Assembly: GCA_020444165.1 (NCBI GenBank)
Contig: JAHLLK010000022.1
Location: forward strand, 12,257 to 76,256
Direction: 5' to 3'
From: Deltaproteobacteria bacterium
GTDB taxonomy: Bacteria; Desulfobacterota; Desulfarculia; Desulfarculales; Desulfarculaceae
DNA length: 64,000 nt
The translations under genes and the position numbers were made by a program. The notes beneath the pieces are model-generated. The model had not been told where the DNA came from. It ran no database searches and worked only from the letters and a program-made list of their open reading frames with translations. Below, piece after piece: positions 1-10,077 of the stretch; the stretch's first letter is position 1; each line of letters opens with the position of its first letter.

Positions 1-895
1 CCCCCCATTCCTCCTGCATATGATGCGCCCAGGCCGCGTAGAACCAGGGGTCGGGATACTCGAACACCCCCAGGCACTCCCGGCCGGCGGCCAGGGTCTC
101 GGCCACCCGGCCTTGGCGGGCCAAGGCGGTGAACAGGGGGTTGTAGGCCCGGGAGAGCTGGGCCGGCGGTTCGCCCCGGCCGCGGGCCAGGGCCAGGGCC
201 TCCCGCGCCGCGGCGGCGGCGGCCGGCAGGTCCTCCTCCCGCTCGCACAGGGCGTCGGCCAAATAAGCCCGGGAGAGCCAATCCGCGGGGTCGTCGGCGC
301 AGGCCTGGCGCAGCATGCCCAGGCGGCGCTCCCGTTTCCTGGCCATGGCCGCGGGCTCCAGGGCGTAGCCGTGGTGCAGGATGCGCACCGGCGCGGCGGC
401 CTTGCCCCCGGGAATCACGATGTCGTTGTGCACCTTGCGGAAGTAACGCACCCCGGCCACCCGGCGGAAGAAGCGGGGCCACCAGAAGCTGGTGGCCTGG
501 CCCTGGGGCAGGAGGTTCACGATCTCCAAGGCCCAGCCGTTGATCTCCGGCCGGGCGGTGAGGGGCCGGAGGCCCGGGGCGGTGGCCGGGTCCAACTCCT
601 CGTCGGCGTCCAATTGCAGGCACCACTCCCCCCGGGCCAGGGTCAGGGCGTGGTTGCGGTGCAGGGAGAAGTCGTTTTGCCAGGGCTGAAGGTGCACCCG
701 GGCCCCGAATTCCCGGGCGATCGCCACGGTGCGGTCCACGGAGCCGGTGTCCAGGAGCACGATCTCGTCCACCCAGGGCCGGGCGCTGGCCAGGGCCCGG
801 GGCAGGTTGGCCTCCTCGTCCCGGGCGAGTATCACCAGGCTGATGAGGGGGCGGGCGCCAGCCGGCGGCTGATTATGTGGCTCGGGGGAGGGCAT
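1..895 (-). CDS. Family 2 glycosyltransferase with C-terminal TPR-like region (3' end outside window)
   Basis: The reading frame opens at an ATG (893-895), has an in-frame TAA just upstream and a GGAG about 12 bases before the start, and runs off the left edge. The N-terminus carries the GT-A signature LVILARDEEANLPRAL, then DEIVLLDTGSVDRTVAIA and the metal-binding-type stretch CLQLDADEELD. These are the hallmarks of GT2 enzymes that transfer sugars from nucleotide-sugars to glycans or glycolipids at the cytoplasmic face. After about residue 190 the sequence becomes Ala/Leu/Arg-rich helical repeats that look like TPRs, a common arrangement in sugar transferases with a tail for protein contacts. 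The donor and acceptor cannot be told. Confidence 0.85.
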   Translation of the reverse strand, partial: MPSPEPHNQPPAGARPLISLVILARDEEANLPRALASARPWVDEIVLLDTGSVDRTVAIAREFGARVHLQPWQNDFSLHRNHALTLARGEWCLQLDADEELDPATAPGLRPLTARPEINGWALEIVNLLPQGQATSFWWPRFFRRVAGVRYFRKVHNDIVIPGGKAAAPVRILHHGYALEPAAMARKRERRLGMLRQACADDPADWLSRAYLADALCEREEDLPAAAAAAREALALARGRGEPPAQLSRAYNPLFTALARQGRVAETLAAGRECLGVFEYPDPWFYAAWAHHMQEEWG

Positions 896-1143
896 GGGGG
901 CAGTTTACTCCGGAGGGCGGGCGAGGTGGGGCGATTTTCCGAGGCCGCGTGGCAAGCCGGCAGGGTGGCCGGTCGCTTGACCCGGGCGGGGCCATGTGTT
1001 CTAATTTTCTTTCCCCGGAGCCGGTTGGACCGGACGGCGCCGGGGCCGGCGTTTGCCGGCCGGATCGGCGGACACCTGGCCCAGAAACCCGCTTTGAGCC
1101 GCGGGCGAGGCTGCTCGGCCGCCCCGCCCACAAGGTGAGGACC

Positions 1144-1851
1144 ATGCCCGCAAACCAACAGGACCTCTATTTCATCTTCTCTTTTGGCAAGGTGGGCACG
1201 GTCTCCCTGCAGCAGCACTTGCAGGAGCACCTGGGCCGACAATTCATGTGGGTGGAAAAGCTCTACCTGAACCTGCACCAGGTGCTGGATATCCCCGAGG
1301 AACGGCGCGCGGCCATGCGGGTGGTCATGGGGCACAGCCTCCTGTGCAACACCCACATCTTTTTTCCGGGCCGCCCCTACCGCTACCTCACCATCCTCAG
1401 GGACCCGGCCGAGCGGCTGGTCTCCCACTACAACTACGACATGCAGGTGCTCTATGAAAACGAGGGCAAGCCGGAGATAAGCTTCGAGGAGTGGTACGTG
1501 GCCCACGACATGGGCAACAACTACATGTTCCGGGGCTTGATGCGCTTTTTCTCGCGCCTGGGCACGGACGAGGCCTTTGACTTCCCCCGGGTGCGCCAGC
1601 TCATGGGCTACATCCTGAGCCAGTTCTGGGCGGTGTACTGGACGGATGCCCTGGACCAACAAGTCAAAGGCCTGTTTCGGGAGTTGGGCGTGCCGGAGAC
1701 CATGCAGCGCCGCAACGTGGCCGGCAAGGACCACCCCAAGCGGCTCATCCTCACCCCCGAGCTGCGCTCGCGGCTCTACCGCGAGAACCTTCTGGACCTC
1801 TACCTGTTCCAGAAGGTGTCAGGCATCGAGAAGATCAAGATCAACGAGTGA
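1144..1851 (+). CDS. Sulfotransferase-family protein
   Basis: The protein has 235 residues and starts at ATG 1144, preceded by AAGGTGAGG. The N-terminus FIFSFGKVGTVSLQQHL matches the phosphosulfate-binding loop of PAPS-dependent sulfotransferases (SxxKxGT-S). LTILRDPAERLVSHYNY matches the second PAPS-binding motif, with Arg and Ser positioned to contact the 3'-phosphate. It therefore probably transfers sulfate from PAPS to a carbohydrate or other hydroxyl acceptor. There is no signal peptide or membrane segment. It lies divergently beside a glycosyltransferase, which fits glycan decoration. The acceptor is unknown, and the assignment rests on the two motifs. Confidence 0.75.
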   Translation: MPANQQDLYFIFSFGKVGTVSLQQHLQEHLGRQFMWVEKLYLNLHQVLDIPEERRAAMRVVMGHSLLCNTHIFFPGRPYRYLTILRDPAERLVSHYNYDMQVLYENEGKPEISFEEWYVAHDMGNNYMFRGLMRFFSRLGTDEAFDFPRVRQLMGYILSQFWAVYWTDALDQQVKGLFRELGVPETMQRRNVAGKDHPKRLILTPELRSRLYRENLLDLYLFQKVSGIEKIKINE

Positions 1852-1863
1852 GTCCCGGGGCGG

Positions 1864-2562
1864 CTACTTGCCCCCTCCCAGCTTGCCCAGCCGCTCCTGG
1901 GCCACCTGGGCCGAGAAGGTCTTCAGCTCCGGGTCGTTTTCCACCACCTTCCGGTACCATTTCCGGGCTTCGTCCTTTTTGCCGCAGTTTTCCAAGGCGG
2001 TGGCGAAAGCCGTGCACCAGCCCAGCATCTGCTCGTCCAGTTTGGGGGGCAGGTTGGCCGCCGCCTCGCCGTAGAGGTCCGCGGCTTGGCACCAGCGGCC
2101 GGTGTCCTCGTACAGGCGGGACAGGCGCTGTTTGATCATGGGCACTCCCTGGGAATGGGGATAGCGGGCCAGGAACTTCTCCAGGAGCTTCACCGCCTCC
2201 TCGTTCTTGGGGGGATCATAGGCCTGCAACAGCAGATTGGACAGCCGCCAGTAAGCCACCTCCGCCCGCTCGGTGTCGGGGCAGCGGTCGATGATCACGT
2301 AATAGATGCGGTGAAAGGCCTCGTGGTCGTCGGTCGGGGTCTTGGCCAGCTTTTGGAAAAGCTGGAGGGCCAGTTGTTCCTGGGCCGGCTTGTCCAAGGG
2401 AGGCTTGGCCTGGGGGGGTTCCGCCGGTTCGGCCGGCGGGCCGCCGTAATGGGTTTCGGCCGTGGCGGCCCACACGGCCGGAGCCAGGCCGAGGGCCAGA
2501 GTCAAGGTGAGGGCCCAAAAGGCGGCGGCGCGGGCGGCGGGTAACCAAGGCTGGCAGGGCAT
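1864..2562 (-). CDS. Exported TPR-repeat protein
   Basis: The protein has 232 residues. The chosen start is the ATG at 2562 because GGAGG lies 8 bases upstream; a longer frame up to 2637 has no such site. A signal peptide (about residues 1-33, ending in a hydrophobic run and AVWAA) is followed by a Pro-rich linker. Helical repeats such as AEVAYWRLSNLLLQAYDP, AVKLLEKFLARYPHSQG and ARKWYRKVVENDPEL are typical TPRs. It is likely a periplasmic scaffold. The gene ends 13 bases from the convergent sulfotransferase-like gene and is divergent from hemB. No enzymatic motif is visible. Confidence 0.7.
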   Translation of the reverse strand: MPCQPWLPAARAAAFWALTLTLALGLAPAVWAATAETHYGGPPAEPAEPPQAKPPLDKPAQEQLALQLFQKLAKTPTDDHEAFHRIYYVIIDRCPDTERAEVAYWRLSNLLLQAYDPPKNEEAVKLLEKFLARYPHSQGVPMIKQRLSRLYEDTGRWCQAADLYGEAAANLPPKLDEQMLGWCTAFATALENCGKKDEARKWYRKVVENDPELKTFSAQVAQERLGKLGGGK

Positions 2563-2769
2563 GCGGGCATCCTCCGGCGGTGGGTCCAAGGGAGCGGGGC
2601 CACGGCCCGGGAGGGCCGCTCCGGCCCAGCCTAGCACGAAGGGCCCCGGGGGGGCCTATTTTCTGCCCTCCCCGGCGCCGGGCCCGGCCGGCCCGGTCGG
2701 CCGTGGTTGACACCTTCCCCCCCCCACGCTAAGAATAGCCCATTCCATCTGTTCAATATGGAGGCCGCT

Positions 2770-3753
2770 ATGTCCTTCCCCCTGGTCCGCATGCGCCGTC
2801 TGCGGCGCACCGAAACCCTGCGCCGCATGCTGGCGGAAACCATCGTGGGGCCGCAAGACCTCATATACCCCATGTTCGTCTGCCCGGGGCGGGACGTGTG
2901 CCAGGGTGTCTCCTCCATGCCCGGGGTGAACCGCTACTCGGTGGACACCTTGGCCGAGGAAGTGAAAAGGCTCCGCGACCTGGGCATCCCGGGGGTGATC
3001 CTGTTCGGCATTCCCGAGAAAAAGGACGCCCTGGGCCGGGGAGCCTATGACCCCAAGGGCATCGTGCCCACCGCCCTGGCCAAGCTCAAGAAGGAAGTGC
3101 CGGGCATGGTGCTCATCGCCGATGTCTGCATGTGCGAGTACACCGACCACGGCCACTGCGGCCTCCTGGACAAGAACGAGGTGCACAACGACGCCACCCT
3201 GGAGCTTTTGGCCAAGGCCGCGGTGGTGTACGCCAAGGCCGGGGCCGACATGGTGGCGCCTTCGGACATGATGGACGGCCGGGTGCTGGAGATCCGCGAA
3301 GCCCTGGACGAGGAGGGGCTGACCGACACCATCATCATGAGCTACGCGGCCAAATACGCCAGCGCCTACTACGGGCCGTTCCGGGAGGCCGCGGACTCCG
3401 CACCCCAGTTCGGCGACCGCCGCGCCTACCAGATGGACCCGCCCAACCTGCGCGAGGCACTCCGGGAAGTGGCCCTGGACGTGGAGGAGGGCGCGGACAT
3501 CATCATGGTCAAGCCGGCCCTGCCCTACCTGGACATCATTGCCCACGTGCGCGACGAGATCGACCTGCCCGTGGCGGCCTACAACGTGAGCGGCGAGTAC
3601 GCCATGGTTAAAGCCGCGGCCGAGCGGGGCTGGATCGACCACGACCGGGTGATGATGGAGACCCTTACCGCCATCAAGCGGGCCGGGGCCGACCTGATCC
3701 TTACCTACTTCGCGCCCGAGGCGGCCCAGCTCCTCCAGGGGGCCGGCCGATGA
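2770..3753 (+). CDS. hemB: Delta-aminolevulinic acid dehydratase (porphobilinogen synthase)
   Basis: This enzyme condenses two 5-aminolevulinate molecules into porphobilinogen, the first common step of tetrapyrrole synthesis. It is needed here for heme and siroheme. The 327-residue length is normal. The two Schiff-base lysines are visible in [15 protein letters not shown] and [11 protein letters not shown]. The stretch [14 protein letters not shown] carries the three cysteines of the zinc-dependent type rather than the Asp-rich magnesium type. ATG 2770 is chosen over upstream ATGs because GGAGG precedes it by 5 bases. The stop codon overlaps the start of the downstream GTPase by four bases, so the two are cotranslated. 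Confidence 0.97.
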   Translation: MSFPLVRMRRLRRTETLRRMLAETIVGPQDLIYPMFVCPGRDVCQGVSSMPGVNRYSVDTLAEEVKRLRDLGIPGVILFGIPEKKDALGRGAYDPKGIVPTALAKLKKEVPGMVLIADVCMCEYTDHGHCGLLDKNEVHNDATLELLAKAAVVYAKAGADMVAPSDMMDGRVLEIREALDEEGLTDTIIMSYAAKYASAYYGPFREAADSAPQFGDRRAYQMDPPNLREALREVALDVEEGADIIMVKPALPYLDIIAHVRDEIDLPVAAYNVSGEYAMVKAAAERGWIDHDRVMMETLTAIKRAGADLILTYFAPEAAQLLQGAGR

Positions 3754-4772
3754 AACTGGCCCTGTGCGGCAGCCCCGGCGCGGGCAAGACCACCCTGTTC
3801 CAGGCCCTGGCCGGCCGCAAACTGGCCGTGGGCAAGGGCCGGGACGAAGCCGGGGTGGCGCTCCTCACCGTGCCCGACGCCAGGGTGGACCGGCTCTCCG
3901 CCCTGTTCCAGCCCAAAAAGACCACCTACGCCCAGATCAATTTCCTGGACCCCCCGGCTCCGGTGGGCGCGGGCGAGGACCCGGCCGGCAAGCTGCCCCC
4001 GGAGCTTCGCCAGGCCGACGGCCTTTTGCTGGTGGTGCGGAACTTCGACGGCGGCCTGGGCGCGCCGGACCCGGCGGGCGACCTGGCCGCCTTTGGCCAG
4101 GAGATGCTTCTCTCCGACCTCATCACCGTGGAGCGCCGCCTGGAGCGCATCGCCGGCGAGCGCCAGCGGGGCCGCAAGGTGGACGAGGAAGAAGCCAAGT
4201 TGGTGGCCGAGGCGTTGGAGATCCTGAACGCCGAGCGTCCCCTGCGGGACAAGCCCGACTTGGCCGCCCACCCCAAGCTCCGGGGCTTCGGGCTCCTCAC
4301 GGCCAAGCCGCTGGTGGTGGTGGCCAACAACGAGGAAGACGACCCCGCCCCGCCCGAGCTGGGTCCGGAGGTGACCCCGGTGGTGGTGCGGGCCTCCATC
4401 GAGGCCGACCTGGCCGAGCTGACGGACGAGGAGCGGGCCGAGTTCATGGCCGACATGGGCCTGGCGGACTCCGCCCTGGACCGCCTGATCCAGGCCAGTT
4501 ACGCGGCTTTGGAGCTGATCAGCTTCTTCACGGTGGGGCCGGACGAGGTGCGAGCCTGGACCGTGCAGGACCAGACTCCCGCGCCCCAGGCGGCCGGAGT
4601 CATCCACAGCGATCTGGAAAAGGGCTTCATCCGGGCCGAGATCATGCGCTACGAGGACATCCTCTCCCTGGGCTCCGAGGCGGCGGTGAAAAAGGCGGGG
4701 CTCATGAAACTGGCCGGCAAGGACCACCTGGTTTCCGACGGAGAGATCCTGCACGTGCGTTTCAGTGTGTGA
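3750..4772 (+). CDS. YchF/Obg-related GTPase-fold protein with C-terminal TGS-type domain
   Basis: The protein has 340 residues. The P-loop is GSPGAGKTT (residues 7-15) in place of the usual GLPNVGKST of YchF. The base-recognition motif reads NNEE, the NxxE form that makes YchF prefer ATP over GTP. The middle holds a charged helical region (about 120-160). The C-terminal 85 residues contain [14 protein letters not shown] and GDHGEI-like features ([12 protein letters not shown]) typical of the YchF TGS/DUF933 domain. YchF proteins associate with ribosomes. This is a divergent, slightly short member. The four-base overlap with hemB implies a two-gene operon. Confidence 0.85.
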   Translation: MKLALCGSPGAGKTTLFQALAGRKLAVGKGRDEAGVALLTVPDARVDRLSALFQPKKTTYAQINFLDPPAPVGAGEDPAGKLPPELRQADGLLLVVRNFDGGLGAPDPAGDLAAFGQEMLLSDLITVERRLERIAGERQRGRKVDEEEAKLVAEALEILNAERPLRDKPDLAAHPKLRGFGLLTAKPLVVVANNEEDDPAPPELGPEVTPVVVRASIEADLAELTDEERAEFMADMGLADSALDRLIQASYAALELISFFTVGPDEVRAWTVQDQTPAPQAAGVIHSDLEKGFIRAEIMRYEDILSLGSEAAVKKAGLMKLAGKDHLVSDGEILHVRFSV

Positions 4773-4793
4773 CCGTTTTTTGACGGTGGGGAC

Positions 4794-4822
4794 TTGACAG
4801 AACGCTTTCCGCCCCCTAAAAG
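4794..4822 (+). promoter_or_regulatory. Sigma-70-type promoter of the tRNA gene
   Basis: TTGACA at 4794-4799 is followed after 17 bases by TAAAAG at 4817-4822. The tRNA begins 11 bases further on. The perfect -35 box and spacing support a strong constitutive promoter for a stable RNA. Confidence 0.7.
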
Positions 4823-4832
4823 AGTGCTGCAC

Positions 4833-4909
4833 GGCGATGTAGCTCAGTAGGTTAGAGCATGCGGCTCATATCCGCAGTGTCCGGGGTTCAAGTCCCTGCA
4901 TCGCCACCA
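4833..4909 (+). tRNA. tRNA-Met (anticodon CAT), elongator type
   Basis: The acceptor stem GGCGATG pairs with CATCGCC, and the CCA end is encoded. The D arm is GCTC/GAGC. The anticodon stem TGCGG/CCGCA encloses the loop CTCATAT, giving anticodon CAT. The T arm CGGGG/CCCTG has one G-T pair and the loop TTCAAGT. The anticodon arm resembles the elongator tRNA-Met form, not the initiator (there are no three consecutive G-C pairs) and not the usual tRNA-Ile2. Lysidine modification to Ile cannot be ruled out from the anticodon alone. Confidence 0.93.
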
Positions 4910-4944
4910 GAAAATAATCCGGCCCTGGCCGGTTCCGTCTGAAA

Positions 4945-4982
4945 CCCCGCGCCCGACCATGGGCGGCGGGGTTTTGGCTTTT
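4945..4982 (+). terminator. Rho-independent terminator after the tRNA
   Basis: CCCCGC-GCCC pairs with GGGC-G-GCGGGG around a short loop (one bulged G). It is followed by TTTTGGCTTTT. It begins 35 bases after the tRNA end. Confidence 0.7.
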
Positions 4983-6291
4983 GGGGGGAGGGGCGCCGGC
5001 GGGGCCGGGGCCGAGGGAGCCCCCGGGGATTCTCTCCCGGAGCGCCTCCCCACCCCCACGGAGGGGAAAGGGAGCCTGCCGGCACACGGCGCAGACTACG
5101 CTTATTTGTCTCGCCCTTGGTTTTTGTTCCAATCTGAAAAAATCTGGCAATGCCTTTCTTGAAATGCACAATACCTGCCTTTTTTTATCTATAACTATAT
5201 GGCGCTTCGCCCCGTTTTTCAGGCCGGCAGCAAGGGCATCGTCCCTCATCCGCCATTTTTTGGGGCAACCAAAGGATAAATCAATACCAAAAACCTGGGA
5301 AAACGCCGCCGCCGCATGTCTGGAGCGCTCAATCAGGGGCAATACTCATATTATGCGGCTTGACGCGGCGAATATAGGCCGCCCGGGCGGGGGCGGTTTG
5401 GCGATATTACAAACCGATCAGCTTGGCAGTTTGGCCAAAAGCCGCAATTATCATGCCATTTGCAAAAAGAGACAAAATGACAACACTTCTCAGTTGCGAA
5501 CGGTTGTTGAATGACTACCATAAAGGGAGAGAATGGCAGGGTGAAATGAAGAGCCGGAGGGGCAACCTCGGAGGCTTGCAGCCGGGCGGAGCCAAGGGGC
5601 GGCCAAGGGGAGGGCATCTGCGGCCAGACGGGAATTGGATGGTCAATATACCTAGCCATAACGCCAGGTTAAACTGACAAGTTCCCGGGAGGGGGCAAGC
5701 TCTCGGGTCTTGTTTCAGTATGGCAGTGTTTCTATCCCGCAAGAAATGCGCCTGTGGGCCAGTAAGAAAGAAGCTTAGATCAAACAAGAAATAGGCTTGG
5801 TTGATCTAAGAATAAATTACCTAGTAAACTAAGAATTAAACCGCCATTTTATGGAAAAAAATACACCCATTAGAATGACTCTATTCAGGTATGGTTTCCA
5901 ACTGGTCTATTGAGATAAGGTAATACTGAGGCAAGAGATTTACGGCCGGACTGCTCGCGCGGCAAAGAAGGACAGCAAAGCCTGGAAAACCAGCAGGGTG
6001 TGCGGCTGGAAGTGTCAGGCGCGAGAGATATCCCGACCGAAATTAGGTTCACGGTTTCCGCGAACCGTGACCGGCTAAATACAAAAACAAATTACAGCCT
6101 GGATAACTTTTCGGGGATGAAGTCGGACGGACAACTCCTGGCCGCGAGGTTTGAGGCGCCGAGCGAAAAGGGGTTACTGTAGGGCTTTCCTCGAAAACTG
6201 GTGTCGCAGAGTTCGAACCTGTGTTTTGCAATGACACGGGTTCAACCAGGGGGATCAGAAAGCCGTGTTTGGGTTTGAGAAGGAGGAAACT
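4983..6291. other. 1.3 kb gap without a convincing gene, AT-rich in its second half
   Basis: No frame in this stretch has a recognisable product. The short frames present look random in residue composition. From about 5060 the G+C content drops well below that of the neighbours. An 8-base perfect inverted repeat (TCACGGTT/AACCGTGA) lies at 6049-6070. The end of the stretch must hold the promoter and leader of the multicopper oxidase gene. The Shine-Dalgarno sequence AGGAGG is at 6281-6286. Confidence 0.5.
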
Positions 6292-9200
6292 TTGACTAAG
6301 AGGCGCTCGAGAACCTTGCTGGTCCTGAGTTTGGCCATGGCTGTTGCCGCCTGGGGATGGGCGGCGCCGGCTGGCTACGCGGCGACCTCGCATGGCATAG
6401 GCCATAGTCCTTATGGGATGAATCCCTTGGACATGAAACTGACCACCCCTGCCATGCGCCAAGCGGCGGCTGAGCGGGCCAAGGCCGCCCGGGCCGCGGC
6501 CGCGGGTGGCGCCAAAATGGGCGGCGTCTATGCCGCGCCCACCCCGGGCCAGGTCCCGGACTACTTTGGCGTTTACCCCAACTACGCCACCAGCCCGCTG
6601 CCCCGGCTTGATGGCGGCGGGAACCCCATTCCCGGCACGGGCATGCGGAAGTTCATCGACGGCCTGCCCGGCTTGGGCGAGGCCAACCAGAACAACCTGG
6701 GGCAGTATCTGCCGGTGGCGGTGAAGGACGTAGTCACCTACCCGGACGCGGACTACTACGAGATCGCGGCGGTCCAGTTCTTTGAGCAGATGCACACCGA
6801 CCTGCCCCCCACCCAGCTCCGCGGCTATGTGCAGTTGGAGACCCCGCAGAACGCGGCGACCTCCAAGCACATTCCCCTGGGCGGCGGCTACTTCGGGTAT
6901 GACAATCCGCATTACCTGGGGCCCATCATCGCGGCCACCAAGGACCATCCGGTCCGCATCAAGTTCCGCAACCTGCTGCCTTCCGGCGCGGGCGGCAACT
7001 TGTTCATCCCGACCGACACCACCTACATGGGCGCGGGCCTGGGCCCGGACGGCGTGACCATGTACACCCAGAACCGGGTGAGCACCCACTTGCACGGTGG
7101 TCACACCCCCTGGATCAGTGACGGTACGCCCCACCAGTGGGTCACTCCGGCCGACGAGGTGACCCCCTATCCCAAGGGGGCCAGCGTGGCCTACGTGCCG
7201 GACATGGACGGCGGCGTGGAGCCGGCCGGCACCTACACCTTCTACTACACCAACCAGCAGAGCGCCCGGCTCATGTTCTATCATGACCACGCGCTGGGTA
7301 TCACCCGCTTGAACGTGTACGCCGGTATGGTGGCGGGCTACCTCGTCACCGATCCCACCGAGCAGGCTCTGATCGCCAACGGCACCTTCCCGGCCGACTC
7401 GATCCCGCTGTTGATTCAGGACAAGACCTACGTGCCGGACAACACCACGCCCTTCACCAATAGTGTCGGCACCTTCGCCTCCCAGCTCGAGGCCCAGGAC
7501 CCCACCTGGGACACCGCGGCCTGGGGCGGCTTTGGTCAGCTCTGGTTCCCCCACGTGTACATGCCCAACCAGAATCCCTATGACATCAGCGGCGCCAACG
7601 CCATGGGCCGCTGGGACTACGGCGCCTGGTTCTGGCCGCCCTTCACCGGCCTGGTCTATGGCCCCATCGCCAACCCCTACTTTGGGCAGCCCGGCCAGCC
7701 GGAGTACATTCCCGGCACGCCTGACGCGCGCCTGATCTCTCCCTCCGGCGTGCCTGAGTCCTTCATGGACACCCCGGTCATCAACGGTACGGCCTATCCC
7801 TACTTGAACGTGGATCCCAAGCCTTACCGCTTCCGCATCCTGAACGGGGCCAACGACCGTTTCTGGAACCTGTCTTTGTGGGTGGCCGACAACACCGGCT
7901 ACATTTCCCCGGTTTCCGGCAAGCCCACCGAAGTGAAGATGGTTCCCTTCAACTCCGCCCAAAACGGCATCACCCCCTTCCCGGAGTGGTGGTACAGCGT
8001 GGGCATACCGTTCTCCCTGGATGACCGCGTGGGCGGCGTGCCCGACCCGACCACCCGCGGTCCGGCCATGGTCCAGGTGGCCACGGAAGGCGGCATCTTG
8101 CCCGCTCCCGCGGTGATCCTGAACCAGCCGGTCAACTACACCTATGACCGCCGTAACATCGTGATCCTGAACGTCGAGCAGAAGGCCCTGTTCCTGGGCC
8201 CGGCCGAGCGGGCGGAAGTCATCGTGGACTTCGCTCCCTTTGCCGGCAAGACCCTGATCCTTTACAACGACAGCCCGGCTCCGGTGCCGGCCGGCGACCC
8301 CCGGCAGGACTACTACACCAACAGCCCGGACCTTACCGACACTGGTGGCGCTCCCAGCATCCAGCCCGGCTACGGCCCCAACACCCGCACCATCATGCAG
8401 ATCCGGGTTGGCGGCAGCGGCGGCCCCGGTGGCGTGGACTATGTGAACCCGACCATCCTGTCCAAGCTGCAGACCAACCTGCCTCCGGCCTTTGCCGCTT
8501 CGCAGCATCCCATCATCGTGCCGCAGGAAGTCTATAACCCGGTCTACGGCACCACGGTGGTGGACGCCCCGGGCAAGAACTTCGGCACCATTCAGACCAC
8601 CACCATGACCTTCACCCCCATCGGCCAGACCAACGAGCTGACCATGGAGATGAACCCCAAGGCCATCATCGAGGACTTTACGGTCGACTTCGGCCGCATG
8701 AACGCCATTCTGGGCGTGGAGCTTCCCCATACCAACGTCACCAACCAGACCTCCATCATCCAGGGCTACATCGATCCCCCCACCGAGATCATCAAGCTGA
8801 CCTCGGTGACCAACCCGCCCCCCATCGGGGAAGCGGCCGACGGCACCCAGATTTGGAAGATCACCCACAACGGTGTGGACACGCACTCGATCCACTTCCA
8901 CTTGGCCGACGTGCAGTTGGTCAACCGGGTGGGCTGGGACGGCGCCATCTACAAGCCGGACCCCAACGAGTCCGGTTGGAAGGACACCATCCGGATGAAT
9001 CCCCTCGAGGATGTCATCGTCGCCCACCGTCCCTTCGACCTCCGGAACCTGCCCTTCAAGGTGAAGAACAGCGTCCGGTTGTTGGATCCGACCATGCCCG
9101 AGGGTGACCCTTCCACCTTCATCAACGTGAACCCCCTGGGCAACCCGGTCACCGTGACCAACCACATGGTCAACTACGGTTGGGAGTATGTGTGGCACTG

Positions 9201-10014
9201 CCACTTGCTGGGCCACGAAGAGAACGACATGATGCGGGCCCTGGCCATTGCCGCGCCGCCCGACGATCCCAGCAACTGCTCCGTGGCCATCACGGGCACC
9301 GGCGCCAGCCGCAAGGCCGTGGTGAACTGGCATGACAACTCCATCAACGAGACCAAGTTCGTCATCCAGCGGGCCACCAACTCCAACTTCACGGGCAACC
9401 TGACCACCTTCAGCGTGGGCGCGAACACCACCGGTTACGTCGACACCGTCGGCAGCAACGTCCCGAACTTCTACTACCGGGTGCGGGCCGACAACGTGGT
9501 CGGTGACACGACCACGGGTTACGAGCGGATCACGGCCAGCTCCGGCTTCTCCAACGGCGCCAACGCGCTGGGCACCTTCGGCTTGAAGAGGATGTACCGG
9601 GTGTACAACCCGAACCTGTTCCAGCACGTGTTCACCACCGACGTGAAGGAGCGCAACGCCCTGGTCAGCCTGGGTTGGCGGGATGAGTCCACTCCCATCC
9701 CCTTCCAGGTGATCAACAGCAACGCGTCGGGCAGCCAGCGGGTGTTCCGTCTGTACAACCCCAGCACTGGGGCGCACTACCTGACCCTGCGGGCCGGCGA
9801 GCGCGCCGCCCTCTTGGCCCTGGGCTGGCTCTCCGAGAGGAGCCAGGGCTACCTGTTCCCCGGCACCGTGCTGGGCGCCAGTCGGGTGTTCACCCTCTAT
9901 GAGATGAACATCGGCGACCACGTCTACACTGCCAACGCCAACGAGCGGGCCTGGATTCTGACCAACCTGCCCACTTGGCAGGCCCAGTCCGATCTGGGCT
10001 ACGGCTTCCGGTAG
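6292..10014 (+). CDS. Large secreted multicopper oxidase with fibronectin-like and C-terminal DUF5648-type repeat module
   Basis: The start is set at TTG 6292, five bases after a perfect AGGAGG; a GTG lies 27 bases upstream. The protein has 1240 residues. KRRSR plus a hydrophobic stretch ending GYA-AT is a Sec signal peptide. All four copper-binding clusters are present: HLHGGH (about residue 266), YHDHALG (about 329), HSIHFH (about 864) and HCHLLGHEENDM (about 969). The last gives a methionine axial ligand for type 1 copper. About 980-1085 looks like a fibronectin III domain (VVNWHDN, FYYRVRADN). Residues 1100-1240 hold three YN-G-H-T repeats (DUF5648 type) also found in the two decaheme cytochromes of this window. 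Likely roles are extracellular metal or phenol oxidation, as for Geobacter OmpB. The substrate is inferred, not shown. Confidence 0.9.
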   Translation: MTKRRSRTLLVLSLAMAVAAWGWAAPAGYAATSHGIGHSPYGMNPLDMKLTTPAMRQAAAERAKAARAAAAGGAKMGGVYAAPTPGQVPDYFGVYPNYATSPLPRLDGGGNPIPGTGMRKFIDGLPGLGEANQNNLGQYLPVAVKDVVTYPDADYYEIAAVQFFEQMHTDLPPTQLRGYVQLETPQNAATSKHIPLGGGYFGYDNPHYLGPIIAATKDHPVRIKFRNLLPSGAGGNLFIPTDTTYMGAGLGPDGVTMYTQNRVSTHLHGGHTPWISDGTPHQWVTPADEVTPYPKGASVAYVPDMDGGVEPAGTYTFYYTNQQSARLMFYHDHALGITRLNVYAGMVAGYLVTDPTEQALIANGTFPADSIPLLIQDKTYVPDNTTPFTNSVGTFASQLEAQDPTWDTAAWGGFGQLWFPHVYMPNQNPYDISGANAMGRWDYGAWFWPPFTGLVYGPIANPYFGQPGQPEYIPGTPDARLISPSGVPESFMDTPVINGTAYPYLNVDPKPYRFRILNGANDRFWNLSLWVADNTGYISPVSGKPTEVKMVPFNSAQNGITPFPEWWYSVGIPFSLDDRVGGVPDPTTRGPAMVQVATEGGILPAPAVILNQPVNYTYDRRNIVILNVEQKALFLGPAERAEVIVDFAPFAGKTLILYNDSPAPVPAGDPRQDYYTNSPDLTDTGGAPSIQPGYGPNTRTIMQIRVGGSGGPGGVDYVNPTILSKLQTNLPPAFAASQHPIIVPQEVYNPVYGTTVVDAPGKNFGTIQTTTMTFTPIGQTNELTMEMNPKAIIEDFTVDFGRMNAILGVELPHTNVTNQTSIIQGYIDPPTEIIKLTSVTNPPPIGEAADGTQIWKITHNGVDTHSIHFHLADVQLVNRVGWDGAIYKPDPNESGWKDTIRMNPLEDVIVAHRPFDLRNLPFKVKNSVRLLDPTMPEGDPSTFINVNPLGNPVTVTNHMVNYGWEYVWHCHLLGHEENDMMRALAIAAPPDDPSNCSVAITGTGASRKAVVNWHDNSINETKFVIQRATNSNFTGNLTTFSVGANTTGYVDTVGSNVPNFYYRVRADNVVGDTTTGYERITASSGFSNGANALGTFGLKRMYRVYNPNLFQHVFTTDVKERNALVSLGWRDESTPIPFQVINSNASGSQRVFRLYNPSTGAHYLTLRAGERAALLALGWLSERSQGYLFPGTVLGASRVFTLYEMNIGDHVYTANANERAWILTNLPTWQAQSDLGYGFR

Positions 10015-10043
10015 GATCTAAACCTAACTGCTAGGCCTTTGCC

Positions 10044-10077
10044 GCCGGCTCCCCCCTCGGGGGGAGCCGGCTTTTTT
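10044..10077 (+). terminator. Strong intrinsic terminator of the multicopper oxidase gene
   Basis: A 13-base perfect stem (GCCGGCTCCCCCC/GGGGGGAGCCGGC) with a two-base loop is followed by six T. It lies 30 bases after the stop codon. Confidence 0.95.

Noticed and set aside
5423..5677. An 84-codon frame in the gap after the tRNA
   Set aside because: It has no Shine-Dalgarno of note, no recognisable motif, and a Gly/Arg-rich second half typical of random GC-rich frames.
6180..6265. GEMM-type cyclic di-GMP riboswitch upstream of the multicopper oxidase
   Set aside because: The stretch has a GGGC, a CGAAA loop and a GTCGCAGAG that loosely recall the class, but the conserved AAACC and GGGACGCAAAGC core is absent.
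6049..9921. A 1290-codon open frame antisense to the multicopper oxidase
   Set aside because: It mirrors the codon bias of the GC-rich oxidase gene. Its translation is Val/Gly/His/Arg-rich with no domain, while the plus strand has all copper motifs.
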